Positions 1 through 8,313 of a stretch of DNA of 64,000 bases are shown piece after piece (position 1 is the stretch's first letter; the number at the start of each line of letters is the position of its first letter). This stretch comes from Rhodanobacter denitrificans. Its GTDB lineage: Bacteria; Pseudomonadota; Gammaproteobacteria; Xanthomonadales; Rhodanobacteraceae. A program made the translations under genes and the position numbers. The notes under the pieces were generated by a model. That model was not told where the DNA came from. It did no database searches and was given only the letters and a program-made list of their open reading frames with translations. The stretch is taken from the NCBI GenBank assembly GCA_003241385.1, contig QFPO01000001.1, forward strand, positions 248,001 to 312,000, written 5' to 3'.

Positions 1-1
1 G

Positions 2-604
2 TTCGAGCCGTTCTTCACGACCAAGCCTGACGGCAAGGGCACCGGCATCGGCATGGCCGTGGTCCACCGGCTGGTCGGCGAGGCCGGCGGACGCATCGAT
101 GTCGACAGCGCGCCGGACTGCGGCACCGTGCTGACGATCGAGCTGCCGGCGGCAGCGGCGGCGTCGCGCACGCGCGAGGGCGGCCCGATGCACGTGCTGC
201 TGGTCGAGGACGACGCGGCCGCACGCGTGCTGCTGACCGAGGCGCTCGAGGCGGCCGGACTCGAGGTGACCGCGGTGGGGGCGGTCGATGCCGCGCTCGC
301 GCAGGCCGCTGCGACGCGCTTCGCGACGGTCGTGTCGGACTATCAGCTGCCCGACGGGGATGGCCTGAGCCTGCTGCGCCGGCTGCGCGCGCTGCAGCCG
401 CATCTGCGCCAGATCCTGGTCAGCGGCCGTCGCGACCTGCCCAAGGTCGAGCCGCCGCTGCGCGTGTTGCGCAAGCCGTTCCTGCCCGACGAACTGCTCG
501 ACTGCCTGTTCGAGGCCGACGCCGAAGCCTCGCTCAGCGGGACGGCGGATCCGGCCGGTCCGACGCCCGGCGGCGCAGCCGCGCCAGACGCGCGCGGCGT
601 CTGA
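2..604 (+). CDS. Hybrid sensor histidine kinase, C-terminal part (ATPase end plus receiver domain), 5' truncated by window
   Basis: The reading frame is open from the window edge to a TGA at 602-604. The first ~50 codons are the end of a GHKL ATPase domain: an F-box (FEPFFTTKPDGKGTGIGM) and a following glycine-rich segment ending in LTIELP. After a short linker comes a receiver domain starting at MHVLLVEDD (189), with acidic residues EDD, the likely phosphorylated Asp in VVSDYQLP and the conserved Lys in LRKPF. It therefore encodes the output half of a phosphorelay kinase that autophosphorylates on an unseen His and passes phosphate to its own receiver. A separate receiver gene starting at 189 is possible, but the frame is continuous. 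The 3' end overlaps the 3' end of the opposite-strand propeller gene by 71 bases. Confidence 0.85.
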   Translation, partial: FEPFFTTKPDGKGTGIGMAVVHRLVGEAGGRIDVDSAPDCGTVLTIELPAAAAASRTREGGPMHVLLVEDDAAARVLLTEALEAAGLEVTAVGAVDAALAQAAATRFATVVSDYQLPDGDGLSLLRRLRALQPHLRQILVSGRRDLPKVEPPLRVLRKPFLPDELLDCLFEADAEASLSGTADPAGPTPGGAAAPDARGV

Positions 605-2924
605 GATCGGCGCCGCGCGTCCCGTCGACGACCAGCAGCAGACTCAGCAGCGTCGTCAGCAGCCAGACCCACGGGCGCTGGTACCACGGCGCCGAGCGGG
701 CGATCGGCAGCGTCGCCGGCGGCGACGTCCAGGCGCCGCCCTCGCTGCGCGCCTGCACCTCGAATACATGCTCGCCCCACGGGATCGACGGATAGACGAT
801 CGTGCGGTTGCGGCCGGCCTCGATCCAGTCGTCGTTGACGCCGGACAGGCGGAACCGGAAGCGCGTGCGTTCGGGCGCGCTGAGGTCGACCGCGCTGTAG
901 CCGATCTCGATGTTCTGCGCGGCGGCGCCGAGCTGCAGCCGGTCGACGGCCGTCTGCGTGCGTCCGTCGACCGCGACGCGCTCGATCAGCGCGGCCGGTG
1001 CGGCGGCGACGCGATCGCGCGCACGGGCCGGATCGAGCACGGCTACGCCCTCGACCAGCGCGAACCACAGCCGGCCGCGCGCGTCGCGATGACAGGCGCC
1101 CTGGGTGCCGCCGTTGATCTCGGCCGGCACCAGGCCGTCGCCGACCGTGTAGCCGACGGTCTCGATCGCCGCACCGGCCGGCGCGGCGGCGATCAGCGAG
1201 ACGCCGCGGTTGCCGCCGAGCCAGAGGCGGCCTTCGGCGTCGGCGAGCAGGCACGAGACGGTGTCGTCGAACAGGCCGTTGTCGAGGTCGTAGCGTTCGA
1301 CGCGGCCGCCGCGGATCCGGTTGAGGCCGCCGCCGTAGGTGCCGACCCACAAGGCATCGGCGGTCTCGTGCACGGCGCGCGCGAAGCGGCTGGACAGGCC
1401 CTGCTGCGGCGTCCAGCGCTCGAGCACGCGGTCGCCGTCGACACGCAGCACGCCCTGGTCGCCGACCACCCAGACGCCGCCGCCGCGCGCCGTGACGATC
1501 TGGTTGGCGGCCATGTCCTCGAGCGCGCCGACCGCCTCGCGTGCGCGCACCGCGCCGTCGGCCGCGATCGAGAGCCGGTACGTGCTGCGGTCGGCCGCGA
1601 TCCAGTAGTGGCCGTCCGCCGCCTCGTGGATCGCGCGGATCGACACGCCTTCGGGCCAGGCGGCGATGTGCTCGACGCCGCGGCCGTCGGCATGCAGCCG
1701 CCCGAGATGGCCGTCGCCGGTGCCGACCCAGATGCGGCCGGCGCGATCGCGTGCCAGCGTCGCCGCGCACTCGCTGCCGAGCACGCCGGTCAGCGACAGC
1801 GACTCGATCCGGCCGTCGGCATGCCAGTGACGCAGGCCGCCGCACGAGAACGCGAACCAGAGGCCGCCGTCACCGTCGTCGACGATCGCGCGCGCCGGCA
1901 GATTCATCGCCACCGCCGGGTCCGCCATCAGGCCGATCCACGGCTCGCGCAACCGGAACAGCCCCTTGTTGTGGCTGCCGATCCACAGATTGCCCTGATC
2001 GTCGAACAGCAGGCTGACTGCGAACATGCGCGGCAGGCCGCCGACCGCCTCCCAGCCGCCCTGATCGGTTTCGTGCAGCATCTGGCCCTGGTAGGTGCCG
2101 ACCCAGAGCCGTCCGTGCGGATCGCGGATCAGCTGGTTGACGCCGGCCAGCGGGTGCCGCCGCCAGCTGCGGTCGACCGGATCGAACGCGAACAGCGCGC
2201 TGCGCGTGGCGACCCAGAGCGTGTCGCCGTCGGCTTCGAGCACGACGACACGGTCGGTGCCGTCGGGCATCGCGAGCGGCTCGATGCGATCGCCGACGAT
2301 CGCCGCGAAGCCGGCGTATCCGCCGCCGTAGAGGACGCCGTCGCGACCCCAGACCAGATGGTCGTAGCGCGACGGCACGCCGTCCGGAAACGGCAGCGCC
2401 TGCAGCGTGTCCGGGTCGATGCGCAGGATGCCGGTGCTGGCGGCCGCCCAGATCCGCCCGTCGGCGCTCTCGACGAAGGCGCCGACCTGGCAGGTGCCAC
2501 GACACGCCGGCAGGCTCCGGAACGCGCCGTCCTCGTACACGCTGATGCCGGCATCCTGGGTGCCGATCCACAGCCGCCCGCGCGCATCCTCGTGCAGCGC
2601 CAGGATGCGGTCGCTGGCCGGACCGCTGCCGGGCGTGACGCCGGCGGTCGTCGGCCGCAGCCGCGGATCGGCGCGGAACACCTTGAATGCGCGTCCGTCG
2701 AAGCGCGCCAGTCCGCCGTGCGTGCCGATCCACAGATGGCCGTCGCGGCGCTGCACCAGCGCATTGACGCCGTTCTGCGGCAGGCCCTCGTCGCCGCCGT
2801 AGTGCTGCACGACCGGCGTATGCGTCGGCGCGACGACCGGCACCGGCGCCGCGCGCAGATCGAGCGGCAGCGTCGCGGCGAACGCGAGCAGAACCGCTGC
2901 GCAGCGCCGGTGCATGCGGCTCAT
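534..2924 (-). CDS. Periplasmic two-component-type sensor propeller (Reg_prop/Y_Y_Y) with one membrane helix and no kinase domain
   Basis: This 796-residue protein starts at the ATG whose last bases overlap the recD stop (ATGA, 2921-2924), so translation is probably coupled to recD. A signal peptide (RRCAAVLLAFAATLPLDLRA) precedes a long series of beta-propeller repeats of the GHLWIGTHGGLARFDG / NLWIGSHNKGLFR type. A Y_Y_Y-like domain follows near the C-terminus (FRFRLSGVNDDWIEAGRNR), then one membrane helix (WVWLLTTLLSLLLVV). In this family the helix is normally followed by a histidine kinase, GGDEF or HTH output domain. Here the protein stops about 30 basic residues after the helix. There is no room for a lost kinase downstream because the convergent hybrid kinase occupies it. 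A cytoplasmic partner may supply the output; that is inference. Confidence 0.82.
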   Translation of the reverse strand: MSRMHRRCAAVLLAFAATLPLDLRAAPVPVVAPTHTPVVQHYGGDEGLPQNGVNALVQRRDGHLWIGTHGGLARFDGRAFKVFRADPRLRPTTAGVTPGSGPASDRILALHEDARGRLWIGTQDAGISVYEDGAFRSLPACRGTCQVGAFVESADGRIWAAASTGILRIDPDTLQALPFPDGVPSRYDHLVWGRDGVLYGGGYAGFAAIVGDRIEPLAMPDGTDRVVVLEADGDTLWVATRSALFAFDPVDRSWRRHPLAGVNQLIRDPHGRLWVGTYQGQMLHETDQGGWEAVGGLPRMFAVSLLFDDQGNLWIGSHNKGLFRLREPWIGLMADPAVAMNLPARAIVDDGDGGLWFAFSCGGLRHWHADGRIESLSLTGVLGSECAATLARDRAGRIWVGTGDGHLGRLHADGRGVEHIAAWPEGVSIRAIHEAADGHYWIAADRSTYRLSIAADGAVRAREAVGALEDMAANQIVTARGGGVWVVGDQGVLRVDGDRVLERWTPQQGLSSRFARAVHETADALWVGTYGGGLNRIRGGRVERYDLDNGLFDDTVSCLLADAEGRLWLGGNRGVSLIAAAPAGAAIETVGYTVGDGLVPAEINGGTQGACHRDARGRLWFALVEGVAVLDPARARDRVAAAPAALIERVAVDGRTQTAVDRLQLGAAAQNIEIGYSAVDLSAPERTRFRFRLSGVNDDWIEAGRNRTIVYPSIPWGEHVFEVQARSEGGAWTSPPATLPIARSAPWYQRPWVWLLTTLLSLLLVVDGTRGADLRRRARLARLRRRASDRPDPPSR

Positions 2925-4654
2925 GGCGCGGCCAGCCGGTCGCGCAGCCCGCCGTGGCGGACGATCGGACGCGCCAGCGCGGCGCGTACCGCTTCCGGCG
3001 TCGCCCACAGTTCGGCGGCGGTGCGCGCCCGCGAGACGGCCGTGTAGACCAGCTCGCGGCTCAGCACCGGATGCGCCGGATCCGGCGGCAGCACGACCGC
3101 GACCTCGCCGTACTCGGAGCCCTGGCTGCGGTGGATCGTGATCGCCCAGGCGCTCTCGTGCGCCGGCAGCGCGGCCGGCGCATAGCTGCGCAGCGCAGGC
3201 ATGCCGTCGCGATCGCCGACCTCGAACCAGACGCGCGGCCCGTGGGTGCCGTCCAGAACGATGCCGACGTCGCCGTTGTAGAGACCGCTGGCGTCGTCGT
3301 TGCGCGTGACGATCAGCGCGCGTCCGCGATGCCAGGCCTGCTGCGGATCGAAGCCGTAGCGCGCGCCGAGACCGCGCGCGATTCGTGCATTGAGTCCGGC
3401 CGCGCCGAACGGTCCCTCGCGCAGCGCCGCGAGCACCTGCGCGGCACGCAGCGCGGCCAGCGCATCGGCCGGATCGGCATCGAGCGCGAACAGCCGGTTG
3501 AACGCGGCGCGGTGGCGCTCGATCCAGCGCGTCAGCGCGGCGTCGAGATCAGCCGCGTCGCCGCACGGACGCAGGTCGACGCCGTCACCGCCGCCGGCCA
3601 GGATCGCCTCGACGCGATCGCCGTCGGCATCGCGCAGCGCCTGCAGATCGCGCTGCAGCGGCGCGCCGGCGCGCCAGACGTGATCGAGCCGCACCACGCG
3701 CCCGTCGAGCGCCGGCGCACTGGCGACGATGTCGGCGAGCACCGAGCCGGCATCGACCGAAGCCAGTTGATCCGGATCGCCGAGCAGGATCAGCCGCGCG
3801 TCCGGCCGCAGCGCCTCGAACAGCTGGCGCATCAGCGCCAGGTCGATCATCGAGGCCTCGTCGACGACGACGACGTCGGCCAGCAGCGGATCGGTCGCGC
3901 CGCGCGCATAGCCGTTCAGATCGGGCCGATAGCCGAGCAGACGATGCAGCGTGCGGGCCTGCAAGCGCCCGATCGCATCGAACGGTGCCGCCCAGGACGA
4001 GTCTTTCGGCAGCGTCCGTGCCAGCGCCTGCCGGCCCGCGCCGACCGCCTGCGCGAGCCGCCGCGCCGCCTTGCCGGTCGGCGCGGCGAGCGCGACCGAG
4101 GGTGCCGGCAGACCGGTCGCGGCGGCCACGTGCAGCAGCATCGCCAGCAGGCGCACGACGGTCGTCGTCTTGCCGGTGCCCGGGCCGCCGGTCAGCACCA
4201 GCAGGCGGCCGTCGATCGCGCGCAGCACCGCCTCGCGCTGGCGCGCGACCGCGGCGCGATCGGCGCCCGCGAACAAGGCCTCGGCCTCGGACTCGAACGC
4301 GGCGGCCGAGCCGATCGGCTCGGACTCGAACGCGCAACGCAGACGGATCGCCTCGGCCAGCGCCGCCTCGTGGCGCCAGCAGCGCCACAGATAGAAGCGC
4401 GACTGGCGGTCGAGCACGAACGGGGTCGGCGCGGCGCCGTCGCCGACCCAGTCGGCCAGACGCAGCTCGGCGTATTCCTCGTCGGTGAACGCGGCGCCGA
4501 TCGGCGGCTGGTCGAGCCGCGCACAGGCATGCCCCTGCCCTTCGGCCGCGCTGGCCTCGAGCGCCGCGCGCGCCAGCAGCGCCGAGCCGGTCCGCGCCAG
4601 CACCCAGCGCGACAGCGCCTCGTCGATCGCGCGCGCGCCGCGCACCGGCGTCAT
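2921..4654 (-). CDS. recD: Exodeoxyribonuclease V alpha subunit RecD
   Basis: RecD is the fast 5'-3' helicase motor of the RecBCD enzyme, which resects double-strand breaks and degrades linear foreign DNA. The 577-residue product has an N-terminal RecD-type domain, a Walker A motif GGPGTGKTT at residues 156-164, a Walker B region VVVVDEASM, and a UvrD_C_2-type C-terminus containing ITIHRSQGSEYGEV. Length fits the family. The ATG overlaps the recB TGA in an ATGA (4651-4654), and its own stop overlaps the start of the propeller gene in the same way, so recC, recB, recD and the propeller gene look like one translationally coupled operon. Confidence 0.95.
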   Translation of the reverse strand: MTPVRGARAIDEALSRWVLARTGSALLARAALEASAAEGQGHACARLDQPPIGAAFTDEEYAELRLADWVGDGAAPTPFVLDRQSRFYLWRCWRHEAALAEAIRLRCAFESEPIGSAAAFESEAEALFAGADRAAVARQREAVLRAIDGRLLVLTGGPGTGKTTTVVRLLAMLLHVAAATGLPAPSVALAAPTGKAARRLAQAVGAGRQALARTLPKDSSWAAPFDAIGRLQARTLHRLLGYRPDLNGYARGATDPLLADVVVVDEASMIDLALMRQLFEALRPDARLILLGDPDQLASVDAGSVLADIVASAPALDGRVVRLDHVWRAGAPLQRDLQALRDADGDRVEAILAGGGDGVDLRPCGDAADLDAALTRWIERHRAAFNRLFALDADPADALAALRAAQVLAALREGPFGAAGLNARIARGLGARYGFDPQQAWHRGRALIVTRNDDASGLYNGDVGIVLDGTHGPRVWFEVGDRDGMPALRSYAPAALPAHESAWAITIHRSQGSEYGEVAVVLPPDPAHPVLSRELVYTAVSRARTAAELWATPEAVRAALARPIVRHGGLRDRLAAP

Positions 4655-7600
4655 CGGAGCGTCTCCGCATCACCGGCGAACGCCGCGTCGAGCGCCGCGA
4701 TCAGGCCGGGCGGCCAGCGCCGGCGCCAGACGCCGCCGGCCGCGTCGAGGCCGACCGCGCGCACGAACAGGTACCAGCTCTCGCCGAGGTGACGCTCCGG
4801 CGCGTAGCCGCGCAGACGCTGGCGCAGATAGCGATGCAGCGCGACCGTGTAGAGCAGCGCCTGCAGATCGTAGTGATGCGCGCGCATCGCCGCGTCGAGC
4901 GAAGCGCCGCGGTAGGCGGCCAGTCCGCCGCCGAGCCAGTTGGTCTTGTAGTCGAGCACGTGATAGCGATCGCCGGCCGCGAAGACCAGGTCGACGAAGC
5001 CGGTCAGCATGCCGTTGAGCCGTACGCCCTCGAGCGTGGCCGGTACGACCTCGGCGGCGCCGTGCGTCGCGCACAGCGCACGCAGCCGCGTCAGGCTCAC
5101 CTGGCGCACCGGCAGCTGGAACTCGAACTCGGCGACGCCGGCGGACGCGAGCGCGTCCAGGCGCAGACCGTCGCCGAGATCGGCCCGGCGCACGCGCTCG
5201 ACCATGCGGGCAGCCGCCTCGATCAGCGTCGCCTGCTCGGCACCGCCGTCACGGCGCACGCCGAGCGGCCGCAGCGCGTCTTCGATCAGCGTGCGCTGCT
5301 GCGGCCAGACCGGGCCGGGCCGCGCGTTCTCGAATGCCGCGTGTACGGCATCGCCGAAGCGTGGTCCGCGCAGCGCCGACAGCGCGAGCAGCCGCGGATC
5401 GTCAGCGTCGGGCACCTCGACGCGCTCGAGTGCCGCATCGCCCGGCTCGACGACCGGCTCGTCGGAGGCCCCGCCGGCCTCGGACGGCGCCGCATCGCGC
5501 AGCAGGCCGCTGAAGCTGTGCAGCCACAGCGGCGGCCGCAGCGCCGGCAGCGGCGCCTGGGCCGCACGCGGATGGCGCGGCGTGGCCACCGCGCGATAGA
5601 GCGGCAGCGGACCGGCATACGGACCGACCGCGGCGACGCCCGGCAGGGATGCCAGCCGGTCGAGCGCGGCGCGCTCGGCAGCGTCGGCTTCCGATGCGGT
5701 CGTCGCAGCGGGACCGGGCGCGCCGCCGAGCGCCGACAGCACCTCGTCGACCAGCCGGCCGAGTGCCGAACGCGCATGGTCCTCGCCGCTCTCGTCGGCC
5801 CCGGCGCGCAGGCGGCGGCGCTCGACCCAGTGCACGTGCACGGCCTCGCGCGCGCGCGTCAGCGCGACGTAGAGCAGACGCAGCCGCTCCTCCTGGTCCT
5901 CGCGCAGGTGCGCCTCGCGATGCGCGGCATGCCGCGCCGAGCCCAGATCGATGCAGAGGCGGCCGTCGCCGTCGTGGAAGCGCAGCAGCGAGGCCGGCGT
6001 CGCCGTGCTGCGTTCGCGCCAGGCCAGCGGCACGAACACGATCGGATACTCCAGGCCCTTGCTGGCGTGGATCGTCAGCAGCTGCACGCGCCGCGCATCG
6101 CTCTCGACGCGCAGGCGCCGCGCGTCGGCCTCCTCCGGCGCGGCCGCCTCGTCGCGGCGCATCGCACTGAGCCAGGCGACCAGTCCGTCGAGTCCGTGAT
6201 GACGGCGCTCCTGCTCGGCCAGCAGCTCGCCGAGGTGACGCAGATCGGTCAATACGCGCTCGCCGTCGGCATCGGCCAGCAGGTCGGGCGCGCGCGCCGC
6301 GGTCACGTCGCCGATCACCGCCAGCACGCCGCGACGACGCGCGCGCTCGCGCCAGACCACGAAGCGCTCGCGTTCGCGTTCGAACGCGGCCGGTTCGCGG
6401 TCCCACTCGATCAGGGCGCGATAGTCGGCGCCGAGCAGACGCGTCGACAATGCGCCGCGCACCGCCGCAGCGTCGCCGGGCTCGCAGACCGCGTGCAGCA
6501 GCAGCACCAGATCGGCCGCGGTCTCGCCGGCGAAGACGCTGCCGCGGCCGCTGCCGGCGCACGGCACGCCGCGCCGGTCGAGCCGCTCGCGCAGCGCCGC
6601 GACCTCGGCATGCGTCGACAGCAGCACCGCGACGTCGCCGGGCCCGACCGGCCGGCCGTCGATCGCATGGCCGTCGCCGAGCAGCTCGGCGATGCGGTCG
6701 GCGCAGTCCTCGAGCGCCAGCGCCTCCAGCCGCGCCTGCGCCTCGACCGGCCGGCCGCGCTCGTCGACGGTCTCGCCGCGGAACCGATGGAGGACCAGCG
6801 GCGCCGCGACCGGCTCGCCGTGGCGCGTGTAGCGCGCGCCGTCGCTCGGATCGGCCCAGCCGACCGGCTGGTAGCGGACCGGCAGCGCGCCGAAGCCGCC
6901 GCCGGTGTGTCCGTAGAACGCGTTGAGCGCGCCGACCAGGCGTGCGTTGGAGCGGTAGTTGGTCGCCAGCGACAGGCGCTCGTCGGCACCGCCCGCGGCG
7001 GCGAGATAGGCGGCGATGTCGCCGCCGCGGAACGCGTAGATCGCCTGCTTCGGATCGCCGATCATGATCAGCCCGCCGCGGCGCAGGCCGTCGGCGTCGC
7101 GGTAGATACGATCGAAGATCGCGAACTGGCGCCGGTCGGTGTCCTGGAACTCGTCGACCAGGGCCACCGGAAACGCCGCGAACAGCCGGTCGGCCAGGGC
7201 CGCGTCGGCATCGCGGCCGCACAGCCGCGCATGGACGCCGTCGATCTGCATCGCGAAGGTCTGCACGCCGCGCCGGCGTACGCGCTCGGCGAGCGCCTGC
7301 TCGCAGAACGCGACCGCCTCGGCACGCAGGGCCGGCAGCGCCTGCGCGCGCGCGTCGAGCAGCCGGCCGGCGACCTCGGCGAGCCGCCGGATGCACGGCT
7401 GCTCCTCGAGCGCGACGCGGCGCGCCTTGTTCTGCCACTTGGCGCAGGCATCGCCGCAGAGCCGCGCCAGATCCTCGTCGCCGAGCGCGAACAGGGCGCG
7501 GCCCGGCTGCTCGGCCGCGGCCAGCGCTTCGATCAGCGCACGGCTGGCCTTCTTGGTGCCGTTCCACGCGATCGCGTCCGGGTCGGCCAGCAGTGCACGC

Positions 7601-8313
7601 AGCGGCACCGCGAAGGCGTCGGCCTCCTCGAGCGAGGCCAGCGCGGCGCGCAGCGCATCGAGGTCGACCGGCGCGGGTGCGAGTACGCATTCCGGAGCCG
7701 CCGAACGCACGCTGGCGACGAGGCGCTTGAAACCGTCGAGCCCGGTCGCGAGCGCGCCCGGCAGGGCCGGATCGTCCGGCGCCGCGGTCAGCACGCGCCG
7801 CCGCCAGAAGTCCTCGACGCATTCGCCGATCAGGGCGAGCTCGTCGACCAGCGGATCGTCGGCGAAGCTCGCGCCGCTCTCGAGCGGAAACTCGCGCTGG
7901 ATGCGCTGACACAGCGCGTGGATCGTCAGGATCGGCGCGCGGTCGAAATCGGCGCGCGCCAGTCGGATCCGGCGCAGCGCGGCGCGGGCGGCCGCCTCGT
8001 CGCCGATGCGCGCGGCCAGATACGCATGCAGCGGCGAGTCGCCGTCCGGGCGATCGGCGAGGCGGCAGTCGAGCCAGCGCTCGGCCTCGAGCAGCCGCAG
8101 GCGCAGGCGATCGCGCAGCTCCTGCGCGGCCGCGTCGGTGAACGTCGCGACGACGACCTGCTCGACGCCGAGCGGCCGTTCGAGCAGCACGCGCAGGTAG
8201 ATCAGGCCGATCTGATAGGTCTTGCCGGTGCCGGCGCTGGCCTCGATCAGCACGCGGCCGTCGAGCGGCACGCGCTGCCAGTCCAGCGGCGCGAGCGCGG
8301 CATTCGCACTCAT
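4651..8313 (-). CDS. recB: Exodeoxyribonuclease V beta subunit RecB
   Basis: RecB carries the 3'-5' helicase and the only nuclease active site of RecBCD. The 1220-residue protein begins MSANAALAPL; this ATG overlaps the recC stop in an ATGA at 8310-8313 and lies just before the helicase motif I, although the frame stays open much further upstream inside recC. Walker A is ASAGTGKT at residues 25-32. Other helicase motifs include LVDEFQDTD, GDPKQAIYAFRGGD and LLTIHASKGLEYPIVFVP. The C-terminal nuclease domain has the D-x-K signature HVLDYKTNW (Asp1121, Lys1123). No key residue appears to be missing. Confidence 0.95.
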   Translation of the reverse strand: MSANAALAPLDWQRVPLDGRVLIEASAGTGKTYQIGLIYLRVLLERPLGVEQVVVATFTDAAAQELRDRLRLRLLEAERWLDCRLADRPDGDSPLHAYLAARIGDEAAARAALRRIRLARADFDRAPILTIHALCQRIQREFPLESGASFADDPLVDELALIGECVEDFWRRRVLTAAPDDPALPGALATGLDGFKRLVASVRSAAPECVLAPAPVDLDALRAALASLEEADAFAVPLRALLADPDAIAWNGTKKASRALIEALAAAEQPGRALFALGDEDLARLCGDACAKWQNKARRVALEEQPCIRRLAEVAGRLLDARAQALPALRAEAVAFCEQALAERVRRRGVQTFAMQIDGVHARLCGRDADAALADRLFAAFPVALVDEFQDTDRRQFAIFDRIYRDADGLRRGGLIMIGDPKQAIYAFRGGDIAAYLAAAGGADERLSLATNYRSNARLVGALNAFYGHTGGGFGALPVRYQPVGWADPSDGARYTRHGEPVAAPLVLHRFRGETVDERGRPVEAQARLEALALEDCADRIAELLGDGHAIDGRPVGPGDVAVLLSTHAEVAALRERLDRRGVPCAGSGRGSVFAGETAADLVLLLHAVCEPGDAAAVRGALSTRLLGADYRALIEWDREPAAFERERERFVVWRERARRRGVLAVIGDVTAARAPDLLADADGERVLTDLRHLGELLAEQERRHHGLDGLVAWLSAMRRDEAAAPEEADARRLRVESDARRVQLLTIHASKGLEYPIVFVPLAWRERSTATPASLLRFHDGDGRLCIDLGSARHAAHREAHLREDQEERLRLLYVALTRAREAVHVHWVERRRLRAGADESGEDHARSALGRLVDEVLSALGGAPGPAATTASEADAAERAALDRLASLPGVAAVGPYAGPLPLYRAVATPRHPRAAQAPLPALRPPLWLHSFSGLLRDAAPSEAGGASDEPVVEPGDAALERVEVPDADDPRLLALSALRGPRFGDAVHAAFENARPGPVWPQQRTLIEDALRPLGVRRDGGAEQATLIEAAARMVERVRRADLGDGLRLDALASAGVAEFEFQLPVRQVSLTRLRALCATHGAAEVVPATLEGVRLNGMLTGFVDLVFAAGDRYHVLDYKTNWLGGGLAAYRGASLDAAMRAHHYDLQALLYTVALHRYLRQRLRGYAPERHLGESWYLFVRAVGLDAAGGVWRRRWPPGLIAALDAAFAGDAETLR

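Noticed and set aside
768..3047. Long plus-strand open frame opposite the propeller gene
   Set aside because: It is the antisense of a GC-rich coding region; the translation is Arg/Ala/Asp-rich with no domain, and the minus-strand gene has clear propeller repeats and a coupled start.
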